This document shows positions 17,022 through 25,852 of a stretch of DNA of 59,289 bases, piece after piece. Position 1 is the first letter of the stretch; the number at the start of each line of letters is the position of its first letter. The notes under the pieces were generated by a model that was not told the origin of the DNA, did not search any database, and saw only the letters and a list, made by a program, of their open reading frames with translations. Position numbers and translations under genes: made by a program. This DNA comes from an uncultured Robinsoniella sp. GTDB taxonomy: Bacteria > Bacillota > Clostridia > Lachnospirales > Lachnospiraceae. The stretch spans positions 1 through 59,289 of the forward strand of contig UQCR01000030.1 in NCBI GenBank assembly GCA_900539655.1, read 5' to 3'.

Positions 17022-19850
17022 ATGAAAAAAGAAAATAAGGCGTATGTAATTCCTCATACCCATTGGGATAGGGAATGGAGATATCCAATATGGAAAAACA
17101 GGGTACTGCTGATTGAATTCATGGAGGAACTCCTGGATCTTCTGGACCGGGATCCGGAATATCACAACTTTCTTCTGGACGGACAGGCAGTTCCTATTGA
17201 CGATTACCTGGAAGTTTGCCCGTTTGACAGGGAGCGGGTAGAAAAATATATAAAGCAAGGAAGAATCTCAGTTGGACCATGGTATACCCTGCCGGATTTA
17301 TACCCGCTGGACGGGGAATGCTTAGTAAGAAATCTGCTCAGAGGAACCAGGGCTGCAAGTAAGCATGGTGCCTGTATGAAGGTGGGATATAATTCTTTTG
17401 GATGGGGCCAGACAGCCCAACTTCCTCAGATCTACAAAGGTTTCGGAATTGATTTTATTGTTTGTGCAAAAAAGGTATCAAAGGAAAGGGCACCTGAGAG
17501 TGAATTCTGGTGGGAGGCGCCCGATGGAACCAGGACACTCACAACCAGATTAGGGGATCATGCCAGGGCCAATTTTTATTTTCATGCTTATCTGAAGGCA
17601 AAGTATGGGATTAATTGCCTCAGCAGCGACTTTAAATACAGGAAAGAAATGACAGGAATGGCTTACCATAATAGTGACGTTCTGGCAAAGGATGAGGATT
17701 TCTTTGTACTGAATTCCAAGATGGATTATGACAAAAAGGAATTAGAGGCAGGTATGGAAGATGCATGGAATGCGACTGAAGATACTGTATTTAAAGATAC
17801 ACGCTTATTTTTAAACGGAACAGATTTTTCCACGGCACATCCTGAATTAAGCAAAATGATAAAAGATCTGAATGAGATCAAAGAAGATACCTTATTTATA
17901 AATACTTCGTTAAAGGAATATACAGATGATTTAAAAGATATGGTGTCCTCAAAAGAATTAAAGGTCATTTGCGGAGAACTAAGAGACGGACCATCCTGTG
18001 ACTGTTCCGGAAATGCACTGGCATCCAGAAGCTACCTGAAAATTTTAAATAAGGAGGCAGAACGCAGGCTCTTTGGAAAGGCGGAGCCGATGCTGGCATT
18101 TGGCAGTACACTGGGTGGAAATGATATGAAAGGATATCTGGCAAAGGCGTGGGATTACATGTTAAAAGCGCATCCTCACGACTCCATTAATGGAGTTACC
18201 CAGGATCGAACTGCTGATGATGTGGAGTACCGTTTATGGCAGGCTTGTGAAATGGCTCAGGCTGCCTGTGACAAAGGAGCAGGGTTCTTTTTAAAGGAGA
18301 TTAATACGTATGGATTCCCGTCAGATGACCAGTTGCTGGTTTTGTTTCATATGCAGCCATGGGAAACAGAAGATGTGGTAAAGGTATGCCTTACATCTGC
18401 TCAGGAAGACAAAGCCTGGAATTTCCGTGCATTTGATACGGACGGCAGTGAATTAATGGTGCAGGACGCACATAGAGATGAGAAAACATATCCCGTACAT
18501 GACTTACAGGCAAGACCCTGGCCCTATAGTACAGACCGCCATACGTTTTATCTGGAAACAGGTAAATTGCCGGCTTTTGGATATAAAGTAATCCGTTTGG
18601 TAAAAGAAAAAGAATTTGAGAGAACGCACTTTTACTGGATGCCAATGCGTAAAAGTATTGGTAAAAATATCTGTTTGGCGGATCAGATTCTGGAAAATGA
18701 GTACTTAAAAGTGATGGTTAATGCCAATGGAACTTTTGATCTGATACAAAAAGAGCATCAGAGAATTTATGAAGGACTGCATTATTTTGAAGATACAGGT
18801 GATGTGGGAAACTACTGGGCTTATTATCCGCCATACCATAATCAGACCCATACCACTTTAAACAGCTGTGCATCGGTCTGGTGTGAAGATAACGGTCCCC
18901 TGTCAGCAACCATAGGAATACGTTATATCATGAATCTTCCGGCAAAGGGCTATGAATCCAGATGCGGTGTAAAAGGAGAAGGAAAGCGCAGTGAGGAAAC
19001 AGAGGAGCTGGTAATAACATCATGGATTACTTTGAAAAAGGGAGCCAGGAGATTAGAGATTAAAACAAAACTACATAATACAATTGAAAATCACAGGCTG
19101 CGTGTAGCCTTGCCGACGGGAATAGAGTCTGAAAAAGTTTGTACAGCCGGTCATTTTACCGTGGATGAAAGGGAGGCACTGAATCAGCCAGAAAAAGACG
19201 GCAGTTTTTATCCGGAAATGCAGACCCTTCCTATGCAGAATTTTGTAGACCTGCATGATGGCAGCCATGGAATTGCAGTACCCAACAGATGCTTCTGTGA
19301 ATATGAGAAGAGAGAAGATGAACGGAATACCTTGTATTTGACGCTGTTTCGTTCCATGGGTAATATGATTGTTACCTGGTGGGAGGCAGTAGGTGAATTT
19401 TCGGATCAAAAGGGAAGTCAAATGAAGCGGGATCTGGAATTCGACTATGCAATTTATCCGCATGAAGGAGACTGGGAAAAAGGTGAAGTATACAAAGAAA
19501 CTAAAGAATTTAACAGTCCGGCCTTTTCTTATCAGCTCTGTGGCAGAAGTCAGGGAACGCTTCCATCTGAAGCAGGTTTTCTGAGTATTTCCAATCCGAA
19601 TCTGGTAGTGTCCGCTTTAAAAAATGCAGAGGACAGAGAGAGTATTTTACTTAGGGTCTACAATCCCACAAAGCAGGATATTCATGCTAAAATGAAGTGG
19701 CAGATTCCAGGAAAAGAAGTGGAATCTATCTGGCAGTGCAGTATGGAGGAAGAAAGACAGAGAGAATTGCCATTGCAGGATAAAAATACCGCAGAAATCC
19801 ATGCGGGCATCGGAAAGATTCTAACATATGAGATCTGTATAAAAAGATAA
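17022..19850 (+). CDS. GH38 alpha-mannosidase-like protein
   Basis: A 942-residue cytoplasmic protein of glycoside hydrolase family 38, which removes alpha-linked mannose with a zinc-dependent retaining mechanism. HTHWDREW near the start supplies the zinc-binding His14 and Asp16. AHPHDSINGVTQD supplies the later His (His384/386). The place where the family carries its catalytic nucleophile in a D-[PSA]-FG motif reads KVGYNSFGWGQTAQ, so Asp is replaced by Asn124 and the motif appears about two residues shorter. The C-terminal half (about 480-940) is the usual beta-sandwich region. I chose ATG 17022 (weak AGGTG upstream); in-frame starts at 16989/16992 overlap the HAD gene. Activity is uncertain because of Asn124. 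Confidence 0.88.
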   Translation: MKKENKAYVIPHTHWDREWRYPIWKNRVLLIEFMEELLDLLDRDPEYHNFLLDGQAVPIDDYLEVCPFDRERVEKYIKQGRISVGPWYTLPDLYPLDGECLVRNLLRGTRAASKHGACMKVGYNSFGWGQTAQLPQIYKGFGIDFIVCAKKVSKERAPESEFWWEAPDGTRTLTTRLGDHARANFYFHAYLKAKYGINCLSSDFKYRKEMTGMAYHNSDVLAKDEDFFVLNSKMDYDKKELEAGMEDAWNATEDTVFKDTRLFLNGTDFSTAHPELSKMIKDLNEIKEDTLFINTSLKEYTDDLKDMVSSKELKVICGELRDGPSCDCSGNALASRSYLKILNKEAERRLFGKAEPMLAFGSTLGGNDMKGYLAKAWDYMLKAHPHDSINGVTQDRTADDVEYRLWQACEMAQAACDKGAGFFLKEINTYGFPSDDQLLVLFHMQPWETEDVVKVCLTSAQEDKAWNFRAFDTDGSELMVQDAHRDEKTYPVHDLQARPWPYSTDRHTFYLETGKLPAFGYKVIRLVKEKEFERTHFYWMPMRKSIGKNICLADQILENEYLKVMVNANGTFDLIQKEHQRIYEGLHYFEDTGDVGNYWAYYPPYHNQTHTTLNSCASVWCEDNGPLSATIGIRYIMNLPAKGYESRCGVKGEGKRSEETEELVITSWITLKKGARRLEIKTKLHNTIENHRLRVALPTGIESEKVCTAGHFTVDEREALNQPEKDGSFYPEMQTLPMQNFVDLHDGSHGIAVPNRCFCEYEKREDERNTLYLTLFRSMGNMIVTWWEAVGEFSDQKGSQMKRDLEFDYAIYPHEGDWEKGEVYKETKEFNSPAFSYQLCGRSQGTLPSEAGFLSISNPNLVVSALKNAEDRESILLRVYNPTKQDIHAKMKWQIPGKEVESIWQCSMEEERQRELPLQDKNTAEIHAGIGKILTYEICIKR

Positions 19851-19948
19851 AAAAAAGTACAATAAAATACAAAATTAAAATATATAGATTTGCATAAGTG
19901 GATAAATAGTATATTCTTATACAAAAAATATGTAATCTGTATTCTGTA

Positions 19949-19993
19949 AAAAACTCCTTTCCTATGCAATAATTTTAGCAGAAAGGAGTTTTT
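19949..19993 (+). promoter_or_regulatory. Hairpin that buries the manA ribosome site, also terminator-like
   Basis: Arms 19949-19961 (AAAAACTCCTTTC) and 19981-19993 (GAAAGGAGTTTTT) pair perfectly over 13 bases, and TGC/GCA in the 19-base loop can extend the stem. The right arm contains the AAAGGAG ribosome site of the manA gene (ATG at 19997) and ends in T5. Transcripts entering from the GH38 gene should either terminate or have the ribosome site masked. A transcript starting inside the hairpin would be free. Confidence 0.72.
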
Positions 19994-19996
19994 ATT

Positions 19997-20941
19997 ATGT
20001 GTTTAATGCAATTAGAACCTGTTTATAAAGAATACTTGTGGGGAGGAAATAAGCTGATTGAGCAATACCATAAACCTTATTCGGGAGAAAGATTAGCGGA
20101 ATCCTGGGAATTATCCTGCCATGGCAATGGGATGAGCTATGTAAAAAGTCCCGCGGGAGAGAGAGAAACACTGGAAGAATTTTTGAATTGGAACGGGAGA
20201 AAAGTATTGGGTGAAGCCTGCCGGCCGTTACTGGATTTTCCAATACTTATCAAATATATAGATGCTAAAGAACCTCTTTCTGTTCAGGTTCATCCGGATG
20301 ATGCCTATAGTTTAGAACATGAGCATCAGTATGGAAAGACAGAGATGTGGTATATCTTAGAATGTAATCCGGGAGCGTGGATCTACTATGGCTTCTCCAG
20401 GAAGACGGACAGAGCAGAGGTAAAGGCCAGAATTGAAAACGGTACATTACCGGAAATTTTGAACAAAGTATATGTGAAGCCTGGAGATAGTTTTTTGATT
20501 AACGCAGGAACAATTCATGCAATAGGAAAAGGAATTGTACTGGCTGAGATTCAGCAGAATTCGGATGTAACTTACCGGGTGTATGACTATGAGCGGACTG
20601 ATCAGCAGGGAAATCAGAGAGAACTGCATATTGACAGAGCACTGGACGTATTACATTATGATTCTGCTGACGAAGATCAGGCAGTCTTTGGGAAAGAATA
20701 TGAACATTGTCTGGTAGACAGCCGTTATTTTAAAGTATTTCACAAGAAAATAGAAGGAATTTACAGGGACCAGGTAAAGGACGAATCCTTTGTATGCTTA
20801 ATGGTCACCGAAGGTCATGGAGAGATAAGAATGAAAGAACAGATTTTAAAGGCAGTTAAGGGGCAATCTTATTTCATGGAAGCCGGAAGCGACGTGTATG
20901 AATTAGAAGGGCAGATGGAAATTTTATATATTTGTATGTAA
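19997..20941 (+). CDS. manA: Mannose-6-phosphate isomerase (class I)
   Basis: A 314-residue cytoplasmic zinc enzyme that interconverts mannose 6-phosphate and fructose 6-phosphate, bringing mannose into glycolysis. The cupin fold is recognisable from PVYKEYLWGGNKL, the zinc-ligand region VQVHPDDAYS ... GKTEMWYIL, the INAGTIHAIGKGIVLAEIQQ motif with metal and active-site residues, and the SDVTYRVYDYER segment. Length matches the Firmicutes short form. The start has AAAGGAG 8 bases upstream, inside a hairpin. Placement behind a mannosidase-like gene supports mannose as the sugar handled by this locus. Confidence 0.93.
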   Translation: MCLMQLEPVYKEYLWGGNKLIEQYHKPYSGERLAESWELSCHGNGMSYVKSPAGERETLEEFLNWNGRKVLGEACRPLLDFPILIKYIDAKEPLSVQVHPDDAYSLEHEHQYGKTEMWYILECNPGAWIYYGFSRKTDRAEVKARIENGTLPEILNKVYVKPGDSFLINAGTIHAIGKGIVLAEIQQNSDVTYRVYDYERTDQQGNQRELHIDRALDVLHYDSADEDQAVFGKEYEHCLVDSRYFKVFHKKIEGIYRDQVKDESFVCLMVTEGHGEIRMKEQILKAVKGQSYFMEAGSDVYELEGQMEILYICM

Positions 20942-20954
20942 ATGATATATATTC

Positions 20955-20984
20955 AAAAGTCATAGGTGTACTATGGCTTTTTTT
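20955..20984 (+). terminator. Terminator after manA
   Basis: Arms 20955-20965 (AAAAGTCATAG) and 20971-20981 pair with one G-U pair around a 5-base loop, followed by T7 overlapping the right arm. Confidence 0.8.
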
Positions 20985-21189
20985 GTACTCTATTAATTGG
21001 CTGGATATGGAAAGGTATACTGAAACTGCATCTATCGTACAAAATTTAATATAAAAATACAAAAAAATGCAGGAAAGAGAAAATGCAGATAAAAAAGAAA
21101 ATAAAAAGATACAAAAAATAACAAATTACACTCATGTAGATCTGTGATTTTTTTGTGATAATTAAGATATAAATAAAGGAGGTAAGGAA
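20985..21189 (+). promoter_or_regulatory. Leader of the secreted glycosidase gene
   Basis: This AT-rich leader carries [AG]TACAAAA at 21037-21044, 21057-21064 and 21109-21116, the motif also seen upstream of the importer and of manA. AAGGAGG lies just before the ATG at 21190. No single clear -35/-10 pair stands out. Confidence 0.45.
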
Positions 21190-24100
21190 ATGAGAAAAAG
21201 TAAATTGAAATCAAGAATTTTATCTGCCGGATTGGCGGTATGCATGGTTGGCACAAGTATTCTTGGAAATGCGGAACTGGTCGTCAAGGCAGCTCCGTCA
21301 GAGGATCAGCGAGCCGACCAGAAAGCGCAGGAATGGGATGAAGCACAGCAGATCATTTCCCAACACTATGGAGAGTGGGATAACGAGGACTATAGGGGCG
21401 CTTATTCTAATAGTCTTCCCAACACGGCTATTTTAGGTAACGGTGATGTGGGTGTGACTTCAGCAGGAGAGCCGGGGGTAAAGACTTTTTTACTTTCAAA
21501 AGCTGATTTCTGGTCTGCGGGAAATATGCGGGGAAGTTATAGCGGAGCGGCAGATGACATGACAAAACCAATCCCAATCGGTGGAGTAACAATTCAGGAA
21601 AAATCACCGGATGCAGTAGACATGGGAGAAAATCTGGCACCCGGATATAGTGAAGTATCCTGTAGCTCCTATCATGATGATTTCAAACCGGAACGGGCAG
21701 TAAACGGAACAGTAGACCAGTCCGGATATGAAGGCTGGGTATCGAAACCTATGTCAGATGGCACAGGAGAGTGGATTCAGGTTAAGTTTGAAGAACCAGT
21801 AAGTGTACAACGTTTTGTAGTTAAAAATGATGGATTTTTCCGACCGGGACAGGATGCAAACAATACGAAAGAAATGAAATTCCAGTTCAGTGATGATGGT
21901 GAATCATGGACAGATCTCGTAACGGTAACGGATAATAAGGATAAACTCATTGACCGAAATTTGGAAGAAGCAGTAACGGCACCTTATTTCAGGGTATTAG
22001 TAACTCAGGGAGAACAGAATCCGGGAAAAAATTCCCGTGCCCGCATTGGACAGATTGAACTTTATGAGAATATTGGGGACAGCAATCCAGGGGAAGAAAA
22101 GAATTTCACATTAAATAAGCCGATAATAGTATGTGAGCAGATTAAAGACAGCGAAGGCGGAGCTAAAATGCTGGACGGAGATCAGGGTACAAAGTGGTGT
22201 TCTGTAGAAAATCACGATTCTCCCCATTGGGCGATTATTGATCTGGGCGAAGTAAAAGATCTGCAGAGTTATACGCTGGTGAATGCAGGTGCCGGTGGAG
22301 AAAGTGGCAGATATAATACAAGAGATTACCAAATTCAATATCTGGAAGATGAAACAGATGTTACATGGGATAATGTAGCAGAGCAGACAGGCTGGGTGGA
22401 TATGGAAAATGTATCCGGTAATACAGAAAATATAGTAAATAAGAATCTGACAGTGCCTGCCAATGCAAGATATGTCCGCATGCTGGTTAACAAGGGGGCT
22501 GAAGATGGTGATAAATCTCATGTGGTAAGAATTTTAGAATTTAAGCTATCGGGTGAAGTAGTGCCGGATAAAAAGCCATTTTATGAAAAACAGGATATAT
22601 TAACTGCAGAAATTCAGACGGATATGAGTATTGCAGATACACCGGTTACAATGGAGACCAGGATGCAGGCAGATTCCAATCTGTTGATTACCGAAATCAC
22701 TTCCCAGGGAGCTGAACCTGCAGAGCTGGAAGTTCAGGTATGGGGAAAAGCTGATAATAAAAAATTCCCTGCTGAAGCAAAAGCAGACGGAAACCGGGTT
22801 ACTGCATCCAGGACCACTTATAACGGAGCTGCTGCAAACAGCAAATCATGGACTTCAAAAGCTGCACTTTCCACAGAGATATATGGAGCAGCAAATGTAG
22901 AAGCACAGGACAGAGGAAACGGGAAAGCTGCACTTGCTTTTACTTTGGAACCGGGAGAAACCATTCAGGTAGTGACTGCAATAGGCGGAGGCGGACAGAC
23001 CTATGACAGTAATGGAAACCTGCAGAATATGTCAGAGCCTGAGGATGAGGCGAATGCACTGCTAGATTCAGCAGGTGATGTGGAGTCCTTAAAGGCAAAC
23101 CATTTGAATTGGTGGAAAGACTACTGGATGTCTTCTTACATAGATATGCAGGATAATGATCTGGTAAAGAAATATTACTATGGAGCCCAGTATATCCTTG
23201 GAAGTACGGCAAGAGAAGGAGATATAGCACCAGGGTTGTATGGTATATGGCATACGACGGATAATCCAAGCTGGTCTTCTGATTATCATTTGAATTATAA
23301 TTTTATCAGTACATTTTACGGAGCAAATTCCAGCAACCGCTGTGATCTGACTTTACCCGCAGGGGAAGTTTTCCTGAATCTGGAGGAAGAAGGAACAAAG
23401 CGTGCAGCAGATGTAGAAGAGTTAAGAAAGATAGATGGCAGTTATGTGGGCAGCCGGCCTGAGCTTCAGAATGGTATTCCTGACGCCATGCTTCTTCCGG
23501 TAGGTGTTGGCCCCTGGGGAACAATTACGGATAACACCTATCTCAAACAAGCTTTATGCGCGGGCTATAGTGCATATCCAATGATTGAGTATTATAAATA
23601 TACGAAAGATCAGGACTATCTGAACAATAATGTTTATGAATATCTGAAAAAGTGTGCAGCATTTTATGAAACCTGGCTGGAAGAAGACGAAAACCATCAT
23701 TACACACTTTACGCAGGATATAACGAAGGCTCATGGGCAAAAAATCCGGCAGTAGAATTGGCTGCGGTTAAAAATCTTATGAATTCGTTAGTTGATATGA
23801 GCCAGGATCTGGGAGTGGATGCAGATAAGAGAAAAGTATGGAAGGATATTTATAACGGATTGAGCGAACAGCCAACGACGATCGTAAATGATAAAAAGGT
23901 GCTTGCTCTGGGTGAAAAAGAATGGAAAAATGGACAGTGGCAGGATTTAAATAATCCAATTCCAGGTGACGGAAATGCAATTCCCCTGGATTCGGTGATA
24001 CCAGGAGATGTATACAATTATTTTTCGCCTGATCAGGATTTAGAAATCGTGCGCAATACCGTTGATGTATTTTCGCAAAGAGGTGCATGGACACAAATAA

Positions 24101-25614
24101 ATAATTTCCCAAGACTTTTCACGGATGCTGTGACAGCACGTTATCCGGCTGAAACAGTAATTGAAAAATTAACAAATACAATCATAGAACAGTTGCAGGC
24201 AAATTTACGTATCAGCGACAATACACATGGAGTAGAAAAAGCTGGGGCAACGGAAGCAATCAACCGCATGTTTTTAGCAAGTGCAGATGATTTGATAAAA
24301 GTATATCCTAACTGGCTAAGGGATACGGATGCTAAATTCGTCAGACTCCGGGCACAGAATGGATTTTTAGTTTCAGCACAGTACAACGGCAGCTTAAACG
24401 AAGCAGAGAATATACACATCACCAGTGAAAAGGGGGAAGTCGTTAACTTTGTAGTTCCCTGGGAAATTGGTGCAGTCGTACGGGATTCAGAAGGAACGAT
24501 CGTAAAGACAAAGGCAGGAACAGTTCCGAACTGGGAAGATGAAAAAACAATCTCTTTTTCAACAACGGAAGGAGAAACCTATACCGTAGAAAAAGCTGCC
24601 GATAAAACAGCATTAAAAGATGCTGTTGATGCAGGAAAAGCTCTGGACAGCGAGAAATATACACAGAACAGCTGGAAAGTATTTGCAAGAATCTTAAAAC
24701 AGGCAGAGAAGCTTCTTACAAAAGAGAATGTATCTATTGAAGAAGCAGAAGAAATGATTGCAGCATTAGAGGAAGGAAAGGCAGCGTTACAGCAAATACC
24801 GGATGAAATCATAACCGATAAATCTGCACTGAAAATGATTGTGACAGACAGCCAGAAAATAGATGGAAGCAGATATACAAAAGAAAGCTGGAATGTATTT
24901 TCGTACGTTTTAAAGGAAGCAGAAAAGCTTCTGGATGACAAGTATGCGACACAAGAGCAGATCACAAAATCAGCAGCAGCACTTCTGGATGCACAGGCAT
25001 CCCTACAGGTTAAGGAATCAGAGCAGAAGCCGGAAGCAAAGAAGCCAGGTGTGCCAAAGCTAATAAGTGCAAAGGCAGTAACCGGGAAAAAAGCAGTGAG
25101 AGCTGCCTGGGAAAAAACAGATGGCGTTGACGGCTATATCATTTATGCCAAAGCATCAGGAGGCAAAGATTACATATTTGCAGCGGAAGCAGGCTCTCAG
25201 GCGACCAGTTACGTGATTGAGGGACTGGAATATAACAAGAGCTATAACATCGAAGTACGTTCCTATTGCCAGGATGGCGTGTATCGGGTTTACAGCGGAC
25301 TGAGTAATCGTGTGAAAGCTTATACCTGCACAACGGCTCCGAAAGCGAAAGCAACCGCCGGAAAACGAAGTGCAGCGCTAAGCTGGAAGAAAGTTTCGGG
25401 AGCCAGCGGATATAAATTTCTTTGGAAGACATCAGCGAAAAAGAAGTATACCACCCTGGGTTACCGCAAAGGCAATAAGAAATGCAATTACACGAAAAAG
25501 GGTTTAAAGAAAGGCAAGACATATTATTTTAGGGTGAAAGCTTATAAATCAATAAATGGAAGTAAAATATGGAGTGCAGATAGCAAAACGGTGAGGTTTA
25601 AATGTAAGAAATAA
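21190..25614 (+). CDS. Large secreted GH95-like glycosidase with F5/8C, FIVAR and Fn3 domains
   Basis: A 1,474-residue exported protein. Signal peptide about 1-35 (VCMVGTSILGNAELVVKAAP). Residues 50-140 resemble the GH95 N-terminal part (LPNTAILGNGDVGV, LLSKADFW). Two discoidin-like F5/8C carbohydrate-binding domains (about 145-295 and 300-460) interrupt it. About 470-1130 carries the catalytic (alpha/alpha)6-type region with PGLYGIWHTTDNPSW and SSDYHLNYN at about 681-704. Two FIVAR-type three-helix repeats follow (from 1138 and 1210), then two Fn3-like domains from about 1286, the last very Lys-rich. No sortase motif; the basic tail may hold it on the wall. GH95 enzymes cleave alpha-fucosyl or alpha-galactosyl ends, so this one probably trims host glycans outside the cell. 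The exact linkage is unknown. Confidence 0.78.
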   Translation: MRKSKLKSRILSAGLAVCMVGTSILGNAELVVKAAPSEDQRADQKAQEWDEAQQIISQHYGEWDNEDYRGAYSNSLPNTAILGNGDVGVTSAGEPGVKTFLLSKADFWSAGNMRGSYSGAADDMTKPIPIGGVTIQEKSPDAVDMGENLAPGYSEVSCSSYHDDFKPERAVNGTVDQSGYEGWVSKPMSDGTGEWIQVKFEEPVSVQRFVVKNDGFFRPGQDANNTKEMKFQFSDDGESWTDLVTVTDNKDKLIDRNLEEAVTAPYFRVLVTQGEQNPGKNSRARIGQIELYENIGDSNPGEEKNFTLNKPIIVCEQIKDSEGGAKMLDGDQGTKWCSVENHDSPHWAIIDLGEVKDLQSYTLVNAGAGGESGRYNTRDYQIQYLEDETDVTWDNVAEQTGWVDMENVSGNTENIVNKNLTVPANARYVRMLVNKGAEDGDKSHVVRILEFKLSGEVVPDKKPFYEKQDILTAEIQTDMSIADTPVTMETRMQADSNLLITEITSQGAEPAELEVQVWGKADNKKFPAEAKADGNRVTASRTTYNGAAANSKSWTSKAALSTEIYGAANVEAQDRGNGKAALAFTLEPGETIQVVTAIGGGGQTYDSNGNLQNMSEPEDEANALLDSAGDVESLKANHLNWWKDYWMSSYIDMQDNDLVKKYYYGAQYILGSTAREGDIAPGLYGIWHTTDNPSWSSDYHLNYNFISTFYGANSSNRCDLTLPAGEVFLNLEEEGTKRAADVEELRKIDGSYVGSRPELQNGIPDAMLLPVGVGPWGTITDNTYLKQALCAGYSAYPMIEYYKYTKDQDYLNNNVYEYLKKCAAFYETWLEEDENHHYTLYAGYNEGSWAKNPAVELAAVKNLMNSLVDMSQDLGVDADKRKVWKDIYNGLSEQPTTIVNDKKVLALGEKEWKNGQWQDLNNPIPGDGNAIPLDSVIPGDVYNYFSPDQDLEIVRNTVDVFSQRGAWTQINNFPRLFTDAVTARYPAETVIEKLTNTIIEQLQANLRISDNTHGVEKAGATEAINRMFLASADDLIKVYPNWLRDTDAKFVRLRAQNGFLVSAQYNGSLNEAENIHITSEKGEVVNFVVPWEIGAVVRDSEGTIVKTKAGTVPNWEDEKTISFSTTEGETYTVEKAADKTALKDAVDAGKALDSEKYTQNSWKVFARILKQAEKLLTKENVSIEEAEEMIAALEEGKAALQQIPDEIITDKSALKMIVTDSQKIDGSRYTKESWNVFSYVLKEAEKLLDDKYATQEQITKSAAALLDAQASLQVKESEQKPEAKKPGVPKLISAKAVTGKKAVRAAWEKTDGVDGYIIYAKASGGKDYIFAAEAGSQATSYVIEGLEYNKSYNIEVRSYCQDGVYRVYSGLSNRVKAYTCTTAPKAKATAGKRSAALSWKKVSGASGYKFLWKTSAKKKYTTLGYRKGNKKCNYTKKGLKKGKTYYFRVKAYKSINGSKIWSADSKTVRFKCKK

Positions 25615-25651
25615 AGTATTGTATGTCTTTTCCATTAGGAGACCATAAAAC

Positions 25652-25684
25652 ATCCCGCAAGTATGATGCTTGCGGGATTTCTTT
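25652..25684 (+). terminator. Terminator after the glycosidase gene
   Basis: Arms 25652-25661 (ATCCCGCAAG) and 25669-25678 pair perfectly around a 7-base loop and are followed by TTCTTTTT. Confidence 0.88.
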
Positions 25685-25852
25685 TTGTCTGAATATTCTT
25701 AACACAGAGTCCACCGTAAAGAGCGGAAGAAATTCTTGCTTTTTGTCATAAAGTATAATTGCAGACCAAGGCTTCTATATGGTATAATCAATATAAAATT
25801 ATGCTTGACAGTTAAAGCGGCAAAAATTTCTCACCTGAAAGGATATAAAAAT

